A stretch of DNA of 64,000 bases, taken from NCBI RefSeq assembly GCF_002871005.1, contig NZ_PHSN01000014.1, forward strand, positions 185,097 to 249,096, given 5' to 3'. The translations under genes were made by a program, and so were the position numbers. Source of the DNA: Acidimangrovimonas sediminis (GTDB lineage Bacteria; Pseudomonadota; Alphaproteobacteria; Rhodobacterales; Rhodobacteraceae). The notes beneath the pieces were generated by a model. It searched no databases, was not told where the DNA came from, and saw only the letters and a list, made by a program, of their open reading frames with translations. Positions 34,532 through 44,186 of this stretch are shown in pieces (positions within the stretch are counted from its first letter, which is position 1; each line of letters starts with the position of its first letter).

Positions 34532-35370
34532 TCCGACGCCGCGGAAACATCCTGATGCAGGCGGACCTCATCGTCGCCTGCATCCTCCTCGTGGTGGCCT
34601 TCGGCACCTGCATCTTGGTGCCGCTGTTCTGGCCGCTCGATCCGGTGCGCGGGGTCTTCTCCGCCACCTTCAAGCCGCCGATGAGCTTCGCCGGAGGGCA
34701 TCTGCATCCGCTGGGCACCGATCAGCTCGGGCGTGACCTGCTGGCCCGGCTGGGGCTGGGCACGGCGATCTCGCTCGGTATCGTCTTCGTGGCCTCGGTG
34801 ATCTCGGCGGTGCTGGGCACCGTGCTGGGCATGATCGCGGGCTATTTCGGCGGCTGGGTCGATGCGCTGATCATGCGCCTCGTCGACATGCAGCTGGCCA
34901 TTCCCTTCATCCTGCTGATCCTGCTGATCGTGGCGGTGATCGGGCCGTCGCTGATGAACCTGATCGTGGTGCTGGGCATCACCGGCTGGGCGATCTACGC
35001 CCGGGTGGCCCGCGCCCGCACGCTGGAAGTGCGCGAGCTGGAATACATCGAATCCGCCCGCGCCATCGGGCAGCGCAAGCTGTTCATCCTGTTCCGCCAC
35101 GTGCTGCCGAACATCCTGGTGCCGCAGACCGTGCTGCTGACGCTCGACCTGCCCCGCCTGATCATCCTCGAGGCCTCGGTGGGCTTTCTGGGGCTTGGCG
35201 TGCAACCGCCCACGCCCACCCTCGGCGGGCTGATCGGCGAAGGCCGCAGCTTCATGCTCATCGCCAACTGGCTGGTGCTGTACCCCGGGCTGATGATCGC
35301 CGCGCTGGTGATCGCCTGCAACCTGCTGGGCGACTGGCTGGTGCGGCGCAACGACCTGCGGGAGCTTTGA
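34528..35370 (+). CDS. peptide-type ABC transporter permease (DppC/OppC family)
   Basis: 280 residues, about six membrane spans. N-terminal HPLGTDQLGRDLLARLGLGT is the OppC-family motif and ARAIGQRKLFILFRHVLPN is the EAA-type loop touching the ATPase. The start overlaps the binding-protein stop (ATGA). In most dpp operons dppB precedes dppC; here the order is reversed. Confidence 0.93.
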   Translation: MIRRRGNILMQADLIVACILLVVAFGTCILVPLFWPLDPVRGVFSATFKPPMSFAGGHLHPLGTDQLGRDLLARLGLGTAISLGIVFVASVISAVLGTVLGMIAGYFGGWVDALIMRLVDMQLAIPFILLILLIVAVIGPSLMNLIVVLGITGWAIYARVARARTLEVRELEYIESARAIGQRKLFILFRHVLPNILVPQTVLLTLDLPRLIILEASVGFLGLGVQPPTPTLGGLIGEGRSFMLIANWLVLYPGLMIAALVIACNLLGDWLVRRNDLREL

Positions 35371-35373
35371 CCC

Positions 35374-36288
35374 GTGCTGCGCTATCTTCTCATCCGCGCG
35401 GGCCAGGGCCTTCTTGTCCTCTTCGGGGTCTCCGCCATCGTCTTCTTCTCGCTGTTCCTCACCGGCGACCCGGCGGCGGTGATGATGCCGCCCGACGCGA
35501 CCACGGCCGAGATCGCCTCGTTCCGCCACGCCATGGGCTTCGACCAGCCGATCTGGATCCAGTACCTGCGCTTTCTGGGCCATGCGCTGACCGGTCATTT
35601 CGGTGACTCGCTGCGCTACCAGCAGCCCGCCCTGTCGCTGCTTCTGCAACGCATCCCCGCGACTGCACTGCTGGCGCTGACCGCGCTGGCGTGGAGTTCG
35701 CTGTTCGGCTTTGTCTTCGGCATCATCGCGGCGCTGCGCCAGAACTCGGCGCTGGATCTCACCATCCGGGTGGTATCGCTGCTGGGCCAGGCCGTGCCGG
35801 TGTTCTGGCTGGGCCTCCTGATGATCATCGTCTTCTCGCTGCGCCACCACTGGCTGCCGTCAAGCGGGATGGGCACGGCGGCCCAGCTGGTGATGCCCTC
35901 GCTGTCCTTGGGCGCCTATTACTTCGCCGCGATCACGCGCCTTGTCCGCGCAAGCCTGATCGAGGCGCTGGGGCAGGATTACGTCCGCACGGCCCGCGCC
36001 AAGGGGCTGAGCGAATGGCGCATCACCGTGCGCCACGCGCTGCGCAACGCGCTGATCCCCGTGGTCACGGTGCAGGGGATGTACTTCGCATCGCTCATGG
36101 GCGGCGCGCTGATCACCGAGATCATCTTTGCCTGGCCCGGCGTCGGGCGGCTGGCGGTCGAGGCGATCCAGACGCGTGACTTCACCGTGGTGCAGGCGAC
36201 GGTGCTGTTCTCGGCGCTGCTCTTCGTCGTGGTGAACTTCCTCGTCGACATCGCCTACGTCTGGCTGAACCCGAGGATCCGGCTGTGA
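35374..36288 (+). CDS. peptide-type ABC transporter permease (DppB/OppB family), GTG start
   Basis: 304 residues, about six membrane spans, beginning at GTG 35374 (MLRYLLIRAGQGLLVLFGVS, the canonical DppB N-terminus). The EAA loop reads TARAKGLSEWRITVRHALRN. Starts 3 nt after the DppC-like gene and overlaps the next gene by 4 nt (GTGA). Confidence 0.93.
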   Translation: MLRYLLIRAGQGLLVLFGVSAIVFFSLFLTGDPAAVMMPPDATTAEIASFRHAMGFDQPIWIQYLRFLGHALTGHFGDSLRYQQPALSLLLQRIPATALLALTALAWSSLFGFVFGIIAALRQNSALDLTIRVVSLLGQAVPVFWLGLLMIIVFSLRHHWLPSSGMGTAAQLVMPSLSLGAYYFAAITRLVRASLIEALGQDYVRTARAKGLSEWRITVRHALRNALIPVVTVQGMYFASLMGGALITEIIFAWPGVGRLAVEAIQTRDFTVVQATVLFSALLFVVVNFLVDIAYVWLNPRIRL

Positions 36289-37628
36289 GCCCCGATTACG
36301 CCGCGCTGGTCGAGGGGATGCGCCGGCTCACGCTCGACTGGTGCGCGATCCCCTCGCATGCCGGAAACCCGGAGGCACTTGCCCGCCAGGCCGAGGCGCT
36401 GCGCCACTGGCTGGTGACGGAGCTGGGCGCGACCATCGTCACGATGGAAGGCGAGGCGGGCGCGCCGCCGGTGATCCACGCAAGGCTCGACCTTGGCGCG
36501 GCGCGGACCGTGGTCCTCTACAACATGTACGACGTGATGCCGGCCACGGATGCGGGCTGGACCCGCCCGCCCTTCACGGGGGGCGAGGCTGCGCTGCCCG
36601 GGATCGCCCGCGCGCTGGTGGCGCGGGGGGCCGAGAACAACAAGGGCCCGATGGCCGGGATGCTGGTCGTCCTGAAGGCGCTGCGCGACGCGGGCCAGCT
36701 GCGCTGCAACGTCGAGATCCTCCTCGACGGGCAGGAAGAGACGGGAAGCGGTGGGCTGCGCGCCTACCTCGCCCGGCCCGACTGCCCGCTGCGCCCCGCG
36801 GCTGCCGCGCTGTTCCCGTCGTTCTGCGAATATGGCGGCGGGCCGGTGCGGATGTATCTTGGTTTTTCCGGCATCGCGCGGGGGCATGTCGTGGCACGGC
36901 ACGGCGACTGGGGCGGGCCGGCAAACCCGATCCATTCCAGCAACGCCCCCTGGATCGCCAACCCCGCAAGCCGGCTGGTCGCGGCCCTCTCGCGCTTCGG
37001 CCAGAACCCCACCGGCGAGATCGGCACGATCGCCTTTCCGTCCGATGCCGCGACCATCCTCTCGGATCTGGCGCGGGGCTTCGACCCCGCGGCCGAGCTG
37101 CGCTTTCGAAACACCCGCAGGTTCACGCTTGAAGGCGACGCCGAGACGCTGCTGCGCCACGTGCTGACCACGGCGACGGCCACGCTTTCCAGCCTGTCGA
37201 CGGATCCGCCGGATGCCGAGGGCGTCATCCCCACCGCGGCCCGCGCGCGATTTGCCCTGCGCACGCCGCCCGGGCTGGACCCGCGCGCGCTGCTGGACGA
37301 CTACGCGATGGACCTGAAGGCCGAGGGCCTGGAGGGCGTGACCATCGCCGTCGACGATGCCTACCCCGGCCACCGCTTCCCGCCCACCGCCCCCGGCGTG
37401 GCCGAGCTGCGCCACGCCTACGAGATCGCCCCCGCGGCGCCGCAGATCTGGCCCTGGGCGATCGGCGCCGCGCCCGCCTATGCCTTTGCCCCCCATGCCG
37501 AAAGCTTCCTGATCGCCGGTCTCGGCCGCGGCGGGAATGCGCATGGCCCCGACGAATTTCTCGACCTCGACACCTGCGAACGCTTCCTCGCCTCCCTCGG
37601 CCGCTGGCTGATCGCGATGGGCGCATGA
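36285..37628 (+). CDS. M20-family peptidase-like protein with altered metal ligands, GTG start
   Basis: 447 residues with the M20/ArgE/DapE fold pattern. The usual HxD motif reads YNMYDVMP at residues 79-86, so the first zinc-ligand His is Met81 while the catalytic Asp83 remains. The usual DDKG reads ENNKG (117-121), replacing the metal-bridging Asp with Asn. The catalytic QEETGS (Glu151-Glu152) and a C-terminal NAHGPDEF histidine are kept. It may be a noncanonical amidase/dipeptidase or a non-hydrolytic relative. Translationally coupled to the DppB-like gene, so it probably handles the imported compound. Confidence 0.85.
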   Translation: MSPDYAALVEGMRRLTLDWCAIPSHAGNPEALARQAEALRHWLVTELGATIVTMEGEAGAPPVIHARLDLGAARTVVLYNMYDVMPATDAGWTRPPFTGGEAALPGIARALVARGAENNKGPMAGMLVVLKALRDAGQLRCNVEILLDGQEETGSGGLRAYLARPDCPLRPAAAALFPSFCEYGGGPVRMYLGFSGIARGHVVARHGDWGGPANPIHSSNAPWIANPASRLVAALSRFGQNPTGEIGTIAFPSDAATILSDLARGFDPAAELRFRNTRRFTLEGDAETLLRHVLTTATATLSSLSTDPPDAEGVIPTAARARFALRTPPGLDPRALLDDYAMDLKAEGLEGVTIAVDDAYPGHRFPPTAPGVAELRHAYEIAPAAPQIWPWAIGAAPAYAFAPHAESFLIAGLGRGGNAHGPDEFLDLDTCERFLASLGRWLIAMGA

Positions 37629-37649
37629 CTTCCCCTGAAAGGACCCAAG

Positions 37650-38645
37650 ATGAAGCTTGATGACATCCCCCGCGTCTCCCTCGGTTTCGCCCCCACGCCG
37701 GTCGAGGCACTGCCCAAGCTGGGCGGGGAGCTCGGCGTCTCGCTGTCGATCAAGCGCGACGACTTCACCGGCTTCGGCGGCGGCGGCAACAAGGTGCGCA
37801 AGCTGGAATTCCTGATGGCCGACGCGGTGGCGCAGGGTGTGAAAGTGCTGATCACCACCGGCGGCCACCAGTCGAACCATGCCCGCATGGTCGCGGCCGC
37901 GGCGCGCAAGTTCGGCATGCACCCGGTCCTCGTGCTGCGCGGCAACCCGCCCACGCAGTACCAGGGCAACCTGCTGCTCGACCGGCTGTTCGGGGCGGAG
38001 CTGGAATTCCTCGATCCCGACGCGTATTTCGACCTGATCGGCCCGCGGATGCAGGCCCATGCCGATGCCGCCGAGGCGCGGGGCGAAAAGGCCTATATCA
38101 TCCCCGTCGGCGGCGCCACGCCGCTGGGTGCGCTTGGCTACGTCGCCGCCGCGCGCGAGCTGGCCCAGCAATATGACGAAGCCGGCCGCAAGGCGCCGGA
38201 TTACATCGTGCTGCCGGTGGGGTCGGGCGGCACGCTCGCAGGCCTCACCATCGGCGTCAGCCACTACTGGCCCGACACCAAGATCATCGGCGTCGCCGTT
38301 TCGGGCAGCGCCGTGCCCTTCCCCGAGCGTATCGCGCCGATGTCCAACGCGGCGGCCAAGCTGATCGCGGTGGACCGCGAATGGGCGCCCGAGGAGATCC
38401 GCGTCGAGACCGGCCATGTCGGCCCCGCCTATGGCGTCCCGAGCGAGGCGGGCAACGCCGCCATCCACCGCGCCGCACGGGCCGAGGGCCTGCTGCTCGA
38501 TCCGGTCTATACCGGCAAGGCGATGGGCGGGCTGATCGACCTTGTCGAGACCGGCGAGATCGAGAAGGGCTCGGACGTGCTGTTCCTGCATTGCGGCGGG
38601 TCCCCGGCGCTCTTCCCCTTCGCCGACGTGCTGGCCGGAGCCTGA
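37650..38645 (+). CDS. D-cysteine desulfhydrase / ACC-deaminase family PLP enzyme
   Basis: 331 residues. The PLP lysine sits in GGGGNKVRKLEFL (about residues 47-59), preceded by SIKRDDFTGFG, and TTGGHQSNHARM follows, all typical of the ACC deaminase/D-cysteine desulfhydrase family (fold type II). LPVGSGGTLAGL binds the PLP phosphate. Members release H2S and ammonia from D-cysteine, or open related rings. Family cannot be narrowed to one substrate by sequence alone, but the nearby rhodanese supports a sulfur product. Confidence 0.9.
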   Translation: MKLDDIPRVSLGFAPTPVEALPKLGGELGVSLSIKRDDFTGFGGGGNKVRKLEFLMADAVAQGVKVLITTGGHQSNHARMVAAAARKFGMHPVLVLRGNPPTQYQGNLLLDRLFGAELEFLDPDAYFDLIGPRMQAHADAAEARGEKAYIIPVGGATPLGALGYVAAARELAQQYDEAGRKAPDYIVLPVGSGGTLAGLTIGVSHYWPDTKIIGVAVSGSAVPFPERIAPMSNAAAKLIAVDREWAPEEIRVETGHVGPAYGVPSEAGNAAIHRAARAEGLLLDPVYTGKAMGGLIDLVETGEIEKGSDVLFLHCGGSPALFPFADVLAGA

Positions 38646-38648
38646 CCC

Positions 38649-40679
38649 GTGCCCTCGTACCGGATCGGATGCGATGTCGGCGGCACCTTCACCGACCTTT
38701 GCGTGGTGGAGGCTGCCAGCGGCGACTCGGTCTTCGTGAAGATCCCCACGACCGTGGGGCATCAGGCGACCGCCGTTCTGGAGGCCACGCGCCTCGCGCT
38801 TGACGAGGCGGCGCTCGACAGCGGTCAGGTCGGCTCCTTCGCGCATGGCACGACGGTGGCGACGAACGCGCTGATCGAGCGCAAGGGGGCGAAGACGGCC
38901 TTCATCGTCACCGAGGGCTTCCGCGATCTGATGCAGATCGCGCGGCAGACCCGTCCGGACCTGTACGATGCCCATGCCAGACGCGCGGCGCCGCTGGCGC
39001 CCCGCGACCTCAGCTTCGAACTGCCCGAGCGGATCGACGCCGAGGGCCGGGTGGTGCGCCCGCTGGACGAGGACGCGCTGGAAGAGATCGCCAGGGCGCT
39101 GAAGGCGGAAGCAGTGCAATCCGTCGCGGTCGTGCTGCTGCATTCCTACGCCAACCCGGTTCATGAGCGGCAGGCGGGCGAGATCCTCGCGCGGTTGCTG
39201 CCGGGGGTGGATATCTCGCTCTCGGTCGATGTCCTGCCGCAGCCGGGCGAATTCGAGCGCGCCTCGACCACACTGATCAACGCCTATGTCATGCCGCCGC
39301 TGCGCAGCTATCTGGAACGCCTCAGCGAGGGCCTGGCCGAGGCGGGCTTTGCCGAGCCGCCGGCGATCATGCAATCGAACGGCGGGCTGATGAGCGCGGC
39401 CGTCGCGGGGGCCGCGAAAAGCGTGCACACTTGCCTGTCCGGCCCCGCCGCGGGCCTTTCGGGTGCGCGCGCCTTCGCGGCGGCGGCACAATACGCCAAC
39501 GTCGTCACCGTCGACATGGGCGGCACCAGCTTCGACATCGGGCTGATCCGCGACGGCAAGGTCGTGACCCGCCACGAGGGCGAGATCGAGGGCCTGCCGG
39601 TCCGCGTGCCGATGTTCGACATCATCACGCTTGGCGCGGGCGGCGGCTCGATTGCCGGGGTCGACGCCGAGGGCGTGCTGCGCGTCGGCCCGGAAAGCGC
39701 GGGCGCAACGCCGGGGCCCGCCTCCTACGGCAAGGGCGGCACCCGCCCCACCGTGACCGATGCAAACGTCGTGCTGGGCAAGCTGCGCGACGGCCGGCCG
39801 CTGGGTGGCGGGTTGAAGATCTCGCGCGAGGCCGCCGAGACCGCGATCCGCACCCATGTGGCCGACCCGCTGGGCCTGGATACCGACCGCGCCGCCGAAG
39901 GGGTGATCGAGGTGGTGAACGCGGCCATGATGCGCGGCATTCGCCGGGTCACGGTGGAACGCGGCTTCGACCCGCGCGACTTCGCGCTCTTCGCCTTCGG
40001 GGGCGCCGGGCCGTTCCATGCGATCGACCTTGCCCAGGCGCTGGGGATGAAGACGGTGATCATCCCGCCCTCACCCGGCCTGCTCTGCGCCATCGGCCTG
40101 CTGCTATCGCCCTGGCGGCACGACGAAAGCGTGACGGTGGAACGCCCGATCGGCGACCTGAGCCGGGCCGAGACCGACGCCCTGCTTGCGCCCCTGACCG
40201 CAGGGATCGCCCGGCAGGCCGCGGAGGAACTGATCACGGCCACGGAGGTCACGACGCTCTGTACCGCCGACCTGCGCTATGCCGGTCAGGGCCGGTCGCT
40301 GCGCGTGACGTTCGATGCCGCGGCCCCCGATGCCGCGGTCGAGGCCTTCCACGCCCTGCACCAGCAGACCTACGGCTACGCCCGACGCGACCAGACGGTG
40401 GAACTGGCCGCGCTGCATGTCACGGGCGAGGGCCCCGCGCCCTCTGCCGTGCTGCCGCGCCCGAAAACCGTGGCCGGCAATCCGGTGGTGGGCGAGGCCT
40501 CGGTCCGGCTGGACGGCCAGCGCCTGACCGTTCCGGTCGTTGACCGCGTCCGGCTGGCGCCGGGCAGCCGCATCACCGGGCCGGCACTTCTAGAACAGCA
40601 GGATTCGACGCTTCTCCTTGGGTATCAAGAGGCGCGCATCGATTCCGTCGGCAACCTGATCATTGAGCTGGAGACATGA
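38649..40679 (+). CDS. hydantoinase/oxoprolinase family subunit A (HyuA), GTG start
   Basis: 676 residues from GTG 38649. The N-terminal nucleotide motif GCDVGGTFTDLCVVE and FAHGTTVATNALIERKGAK are intact, as is the ASKHA second site TVDMGGTSFDIGLI and GAGGGSIAG. With HyuB it forms an ATP-dependent enzyme opening five-membered lactam rings (N-methylhydantoin, 5-oxoproline, possibly 2-oxothiazolidine-4-carboxylate). Translation overlaps hyuB by 4 nt. Confidence 0.93.
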   Translation: MPSYRIGCDVGGTFTDLCVVEAASGDSVFVKIPTTVGHQATAVLEATRLALDEAALDSGQVGSFAHGTTVATNALIERKGAKTAFIVTEGFRDLMQIARQTRPDLYDAHARRAAPLAPRDLSFELPERIDAEGRVVRPLDEDALEEIARALKAEAVQSVAVVLLHSYANPVHERQAGEILARLLPGVDISLSVDVLPQPGEFERASTTLINAYVMPPLRSYLERLSEGLAEAGFAEPPAIMQSNGGLMSAAVAGAAKSVHTCLSGPAAGLSGARAFAAAAQYANVVTVDMGGTSFDIGLIRDGKVVTRHEGEIEGLPVRVPMFDIITLGAGGGSIAGVDAEGVLRVGPESAGATPGPASYGKGGTRPTVTDANVVLGKLRDGRPLGGGLKISREAAETAIRTHVADPLGLDTDRAAEGVIEVVNAAMMRGIRRVTVERGFDPRDFALFAFGGAGPFHAIDLAQALGMKTVIIPPSPGLLCAIGLLLSPWRHDESVTVERPIGDLSRAETDALLAPLTAGIARQAAEELITATEVTTLCTADLRYAGQGRSLRVTFDAAAPDAAVEAFHALHQQTYGYARRDQTVELAALHVTGEGPAPSAVLPRPKTVAGNPVVGEASVRLDGQRLTVPVVDRVRLAPGSRITGPALLEQQDSTLLLGYQEARIDSVGNLIIELET

Positions 40680-42316
40680 TGTCGGATCCCGTTCTCGCCG
40701 AGGTGGCCCGGCACGGCCTGCAGGCCGTGGCCGAGGAGATGGGCGCAGCCCTGATCAACACCGCGCATTCGATCAACATCCGCGACCGGCGCGATTTCTC
40801 CTGCGGGGTGTTCACCACCCGAGGGCAGCTTGCCGCGCAGGCCGAACATATTCCGGTGCATCTCGGCCTCCTTGCCGGGGTGATCGAACGGGTCGAAGCG
40901 CGGCTTGGCCACCCGGTCCCGGCGGGGCAGATGCTGGTGACCAATGACCCCTGGCTGACCGGGTCGCACCTGCCCGACGTGGTGGTGCTGGCGCCGGTGG
41001 ATCACGGTGGGACCCGGCTGGGCTATGTCGCGAACATGGCCCACCAGCTTGACGTGGGCGGCAGTGCGCCCGGCTCGCTCTCGCTCAACGTGGCCGAGGT
41101 CTATACGGAAGGGCTGCGGATCCCGCCCCTCGTCATCCTCACCAACGGCGAGATCGACCCGTCGGTGGTCGAACTTTTCCGCATCAACAGCCGCACCCCC
41201 GAGATGGTGGTGGGCGACCTGCTGGCACAGGTGGCGGCGAACACCACCGGCGCGGCGCGCCTGATCGAGCTGTCCGACCGTCTGGGCCGTGAAAAATTGG
41301 GCGGCGCCGCGGCCTTCCTGGCCGATGCCACCCGCCGGCGGCTGGAGCGCAGGCTGTCGACGCTGGAGGGCCGCGCCGCCACATTCATCGACACGCTGGA
41401 ATGGAACGCCCCCGATGGCACGCCGCAGGATCTGGAGATCCGCGTCGCCCTGTCGGTCACGGGCGGCCGGCTGATCGCCGATTTCACCGGCACCTCGGCA
41501 CAGGTGCGCGGCCCGATCAACGCGGTGCGTCCGCTGACCATGAGTTGCCTGCTCTATACCGTAAAGGCGATGCTGGACCCCGGGCTTGCCTCGAACGCGG
41601 GCCTCTTCGGCGCGGTCGACCTGATCACCGAACCCGGCAGTCTTGTCGATGCCGCGGTGCCCGCGGCGGTGGCGCTCTGTACCTCGATCACCAGCATGCG
41701 GATCACCGACGCGCTGATGGGGGCGTTCAACCAGCTGGTGCCCGAGGCGGCGATGGCAGCCTCGACCGGGTCGATGAACGCGCTGATCATCGGGGGGCGC
41801 GACGATGGCCACGGCCAGGCCTTTTCCTATGTCGAGACCTATGCCGGCGGTCAGGGCGGCCTGTCCGGTGCGGACGGCGCCGACGGGGTGCATTGCCACA
41901 TGACCAACACCGCGAACTCGCCGGTCGAGGCGATGGAGCGGAACTATCCGATGACCGTGCTGCGTTACGGGCTCCTGCCCGGCACCGGCGGCGCGGGGCA
42001 ATACCGCGGCGGACACGGCATCACCCGGGTGGTGCGGCTCGACCAGCCCGCGACGGTGACCGTCCACCTCGACCGGACGCGGCACCGGCCCTGGGGCAGT
42101 GGCGCCGGCGCGCCGGGGTCGATGGCCAGCATTCGCCTGCGCCACGGCGACACCGATGAAGCCATCGGCGGCAAGAGCACGGTCGACGTGCCCGCAGGCA
42201 CCATCGTCGAGCTGTGCACCGCCGGCGGGGGTGGCTGGGGCCCCGTTGCCGAACGGACCGAAGCCGCGGCCAGCCGCGACGCCCGCCTCGGCCTGACGCC
42301 CGGCAAGACCGCGTAG
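40676..42316 (+). CDS. hydantoinase/oxoprolinase family subunit B (HyuB)
   Basis: 546 residues (545 if the adjacent ATG 40679 is used). Family markers include INIRDRRDFSCGVF, TNDPWLTGSHLPDVV, LYTVKAML and GGAGQYRGGHGI with the conserved glycines. It pairs with HyuA to make the heteromeric ATP-dependent hydantoinase/oxoprolinase. The C-terminal AGGGGWGP is the classical end motif. Confidence 0.93.
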   Translation: MMSDPVLAEVARHGLQAVAEEMGAALINTAHSINIRDRRDFSCGVFTTRGQLAAQAEHIPVHLGLLAGVIERVEARLGHPVPAGQMLVTNDPWLTGSHLPDVVVLAPVDHGGTRLGYVANMAHQLDVGGSAPGSLSLNVAEVYTEGLRIPPLVILTNGEIDPSVVELFRINSRTPEMVVGDLLAQVAANTTGAARLIELSDRLGREKLGGAAAFLADATRRRLERRLSTLEGRAATFIDTLEWNAPDGTPQDLEIRVALSVTGGRLIADFTGTSAQVRGPINAVRPLTMSCLLYTVKAMLDPGLASNAGLFGAVDLITEPGSLVDAAVPAAVALCTSITSMRITDALMGAFNQLVPEAAMAASTGSMNALIIGGRDDGHGQAFSYVETYAGGQGGLSGADGADGVHCHMTNTANSPVEAMERNYPMTVLRYGLLPGTGGAGQYRGGHGITRVVRLDQPATVTVHLDRTRHRPWGSGAGAPGSMASIRLRHGDTDEAIGGKSTVDVPAGTIVELCTAGGGGWGPVAERTEAAASRDARLGLTPGKTA

Positions 42317-42325
42317 GAGGCGACC

Positions 42326-43309
42326 ATGACGCGCAGCATGCTCTGGCTGAACGAGACCGACCTGCGCGCGGCGGGGGCGGCGGATCACCTGCGCGCCCGC
42401 GCCGATATCGAGGAGGCGCTGCGCCTGCATGCCGCCGGCGCCGCCGAGATGGTGCCAGAGAACGTGCTGCCCACCGGACCGGACCCGCGCGAAAAGGCCT
42501 ATGGCCTGCCCGCGCGGCTGGAGGGAGAGTATGGCGTCGCCGGCCTGAAGTGGACGATGCACCGCGCCGCGGCCGATCCGTCGTTGCCCGCGAACAGCAG
42601 CCTGACGCTTCTGAACCGGCTGGAGGACGGCCAGCCCGAGGCGATCCTGGAAAGCGGTTTCCTTACCTGCATGCGCACCGCAGCGGTGACGGGCCTCGCG
42701 CTCAGCCGCTTCGCCCCGTTGGCACCACGCCGGATCGCGCTGCTTGGCGCGGGGGCGCAGGCGCGCGGCCACCTCGACATGCTGGCCGCGCTGTTCCCCG
42801 AGGCGCAGGTCACCGTCTGGAACAGGACAACGGAGCGGGCCCACGCAATGGCCGGGCGCCACCCCGGCACAGCGGTTTCGGAAGCCCTCGACGACGCGGT
42901 TGCCGATGTCGATGCGATCCTGAGCTGCACCTCGGCACCGGAACCGATCCTTGATGCGCGCGCGGTGCGCCCGGGCCGGCTGATCGCCCAGATCGGGTTC
43001 AACGAGGTGTCCTTCGATGCGATCGAGGCCACTGACGATGTCTGCGTCGATGCCTGGGGCGATTTCGCGGATCGCAGCGCGAAAAGCCTGTTCCGGCTTT
43101 ACCGCGCCGGGCGGTTCTCCGCCGACAGGATCGCCGCCGACCTGAGCGATCCCGCCTGCGCGACCTGGCGGCCGGACCCCGCGCGGTCGGTTTTTTTCTC
43201 GAGCTTCGGGCTGAACATCTTCGACATCGCGCTTGCCGCACGACTGGTCCGGGACGCGCGCGCGCTCGGGCTGGGGCAGGCCCTTCCCCTCGCTGCCGGA
43301 CAGGAGTGA
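42326..43309 (+). CDS. ornithine cyclodeaminase / mu-crystallin family protein
   Basis: 327 residues. The NAD-binding Rossmann motif is ALLGAGAQARGHLDML (about 134-149), with GLKWTMHR and CMRTAAVTGLALS upstream, as in the OCD/mu-crystallin family. Members include ornithine cyclodeaminase, alanine dehydrogenase, SbnB and ketimine reductases acting on cyclic sulfur-containing imines. In this operon a ketimine (thiazoline-type) reductase or deaminating dehydrogenase is the attractive reading, but remains inference. AGGAG precedes ATG 42326. Confidence 0.87.
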   Translation: MTRSMLWLNETDLRAAGAADHLRARADIEEALRLHAAGAAEMVPENVLPTGPDPREKAYGLPARLEGEYGVAGLKWTMHRAAADPSLPANSSLTLLNRLEDGQPEAILESGFLTCMRTAAVTGLALSRFAPLAPRRIALLGAGAQARGHLDMLAALFPEAQVTVWNRTTERAHAMAGRHPGTAVSEALDDAVADVDAILSCTSAPEPILDARAVRPGRLIAQIGFNEVSFDAIEATDDVCVDAWGDFADRSAKSLFRLYRAGRFSADRIAADLSDPACATWRPDPARSVFFSSFGLNIFDIALAARLVRDARALGLGQALPLAAGQE

Positions 43310-43312
43310 CCC

Positions 43313-44119
43313 ATGACCTTTCTCGCCACCCCCGACACCATCGCGCCCGACGCCATCCTCGTCGACACGAGGCCCGTCGCCGACTGGCAGCGCGATGCCA
43401 TCCCCGGCGCGATCTCGGTCAATGTCTACGACTACTTCATCGCACGCACCGATGAGGCCGGGCTGCGCGACATGGCCGGTGCGGTCGCCGGGGCCTGGCA
43501 AGCCGCGGGCCTCGACGGCACGCGCGAGGTGGTCTTCTACGAAGAGGAAACCGGGATGCGGTCACCCCGCGGGCTGTGGTTTCACGAGCTGATCGGGCTG
43601 CGCGGCGGGCGGATCCTCGATGGCGGCCTTGCCGCTTGGCGCGCCGCAGGCCGCACCACCGCCCCCGGCGCGGGGATCGAGGTCGCGGTCAGCGCGGAGC
43701 GGCAGGCGCCCTGCCCCGAAGGCTGGGCCCCCGCCCTGACGGTCACGACCGCGGATGTCCTTCACGCCGCCGAGACCGGGCTGCAGATCTTCGACGTGCG
43801 CCGGCGGGGGGAGTTCGAGGGCAGCTATGTCCACGACTGCTGCGACCATGGCGGGCACGTACCCGGCGCCCTGTTCATGTTCTACGAGGACATGTTGTCG
43901 GGCGGCCGCTACCTGCCCGGGCCGGAGATCTTAGCTCGCGCCCGCGATGCCGGCCTCGACCCCGCGCGCCGCGTCGCGCTTTACTGCCACCGTGGCGCAC
44001 GGGCCGCGACGGCGCTTTACGGGCTGCGGCTGGCGGGGTTCACCGACCTCGCGATCCACGTTGGATCCTGGCACGAGTGGGCCTCGGACCCCGAGCTGCC
44101 TTACGAGGTCGGGGCCTGA
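43313..44119 (+). CDS. two-domain rhodanese-like sulfurtransferase
   Basis: 268 residues with two rhodanese domains: an N-terminal one lacking the catalytic Cys (VDTRPVADWQRDAIPGAISV) and a C-terminal one with the active-site loop LYCHRGARAAT (Cys about 225). The architecture matches thiosulfate/3-mercaptopyruvate sulfurtransferases (SseA type). It would accept sulfane sulfur released by the PLP enzyme or from a thiol intermediate. Last gene of the operon; a GC-rich hairpin follows. Confidence 0.88.
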   Translation: MTFLATPDTIAPDAILVDTRPVADWQRDAIPGAISVNVYDYFIARTDEAGLRDMAGAVAGAWQAAGLDGTREVVFYEEETGMRSPRGLWFHELIGLRGGRILDGGLAAWRAAGRTTAPGAGIEVAVSAERQAPCPEGWAPALTVTTADVLHAAETGLQIFDVRRRGEFEGSYVHDCCDHGGHVPGALFMFYEDMLSGGRYLPGPEILARARDAGLDPARRVALYCHRGARAATALYGLRLAGFTDLAIHVGSWHEWASDPELPYEVGA

Positions 44120-44158
44120 GAGGGCCGATACCCGGCAAGACCCACGCCTGAACCTGCC

Positions 44159-44177
44159 GGCCCCCGCGACGGGGGCC
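44159..44177. terminator. bidirectional hairpin between convergent operons
   Basis: GGCCCCCG (44159-44166), loop CGA, CGGGGGCC (44170-44177), enclosed by a weaker outer pairing of CGCCTGA (44145-44151) with TCAGGCG (44187-44193). No T run on either side. It lies between the rhodanese stop and the convergent ATPase stop codon. Confidence 0.6.
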
Positions 44178-44186
44178 CGCGCGGGC

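Noticed and set aside
36255..40019. A 1254-codon open frame on the minus strand
   Set aside because: It is antisense to the M20, D-cysteine desulfhydrase and hyuA genes, rich in Arg/Gly/His with no domain pattern; a GC-rich shadow frame.
40625..43501. A 958-codon minus-strand frame
   Set aside because: Antisense shadow of hyuB and the ornithine-cyclodeaminase-family gene.
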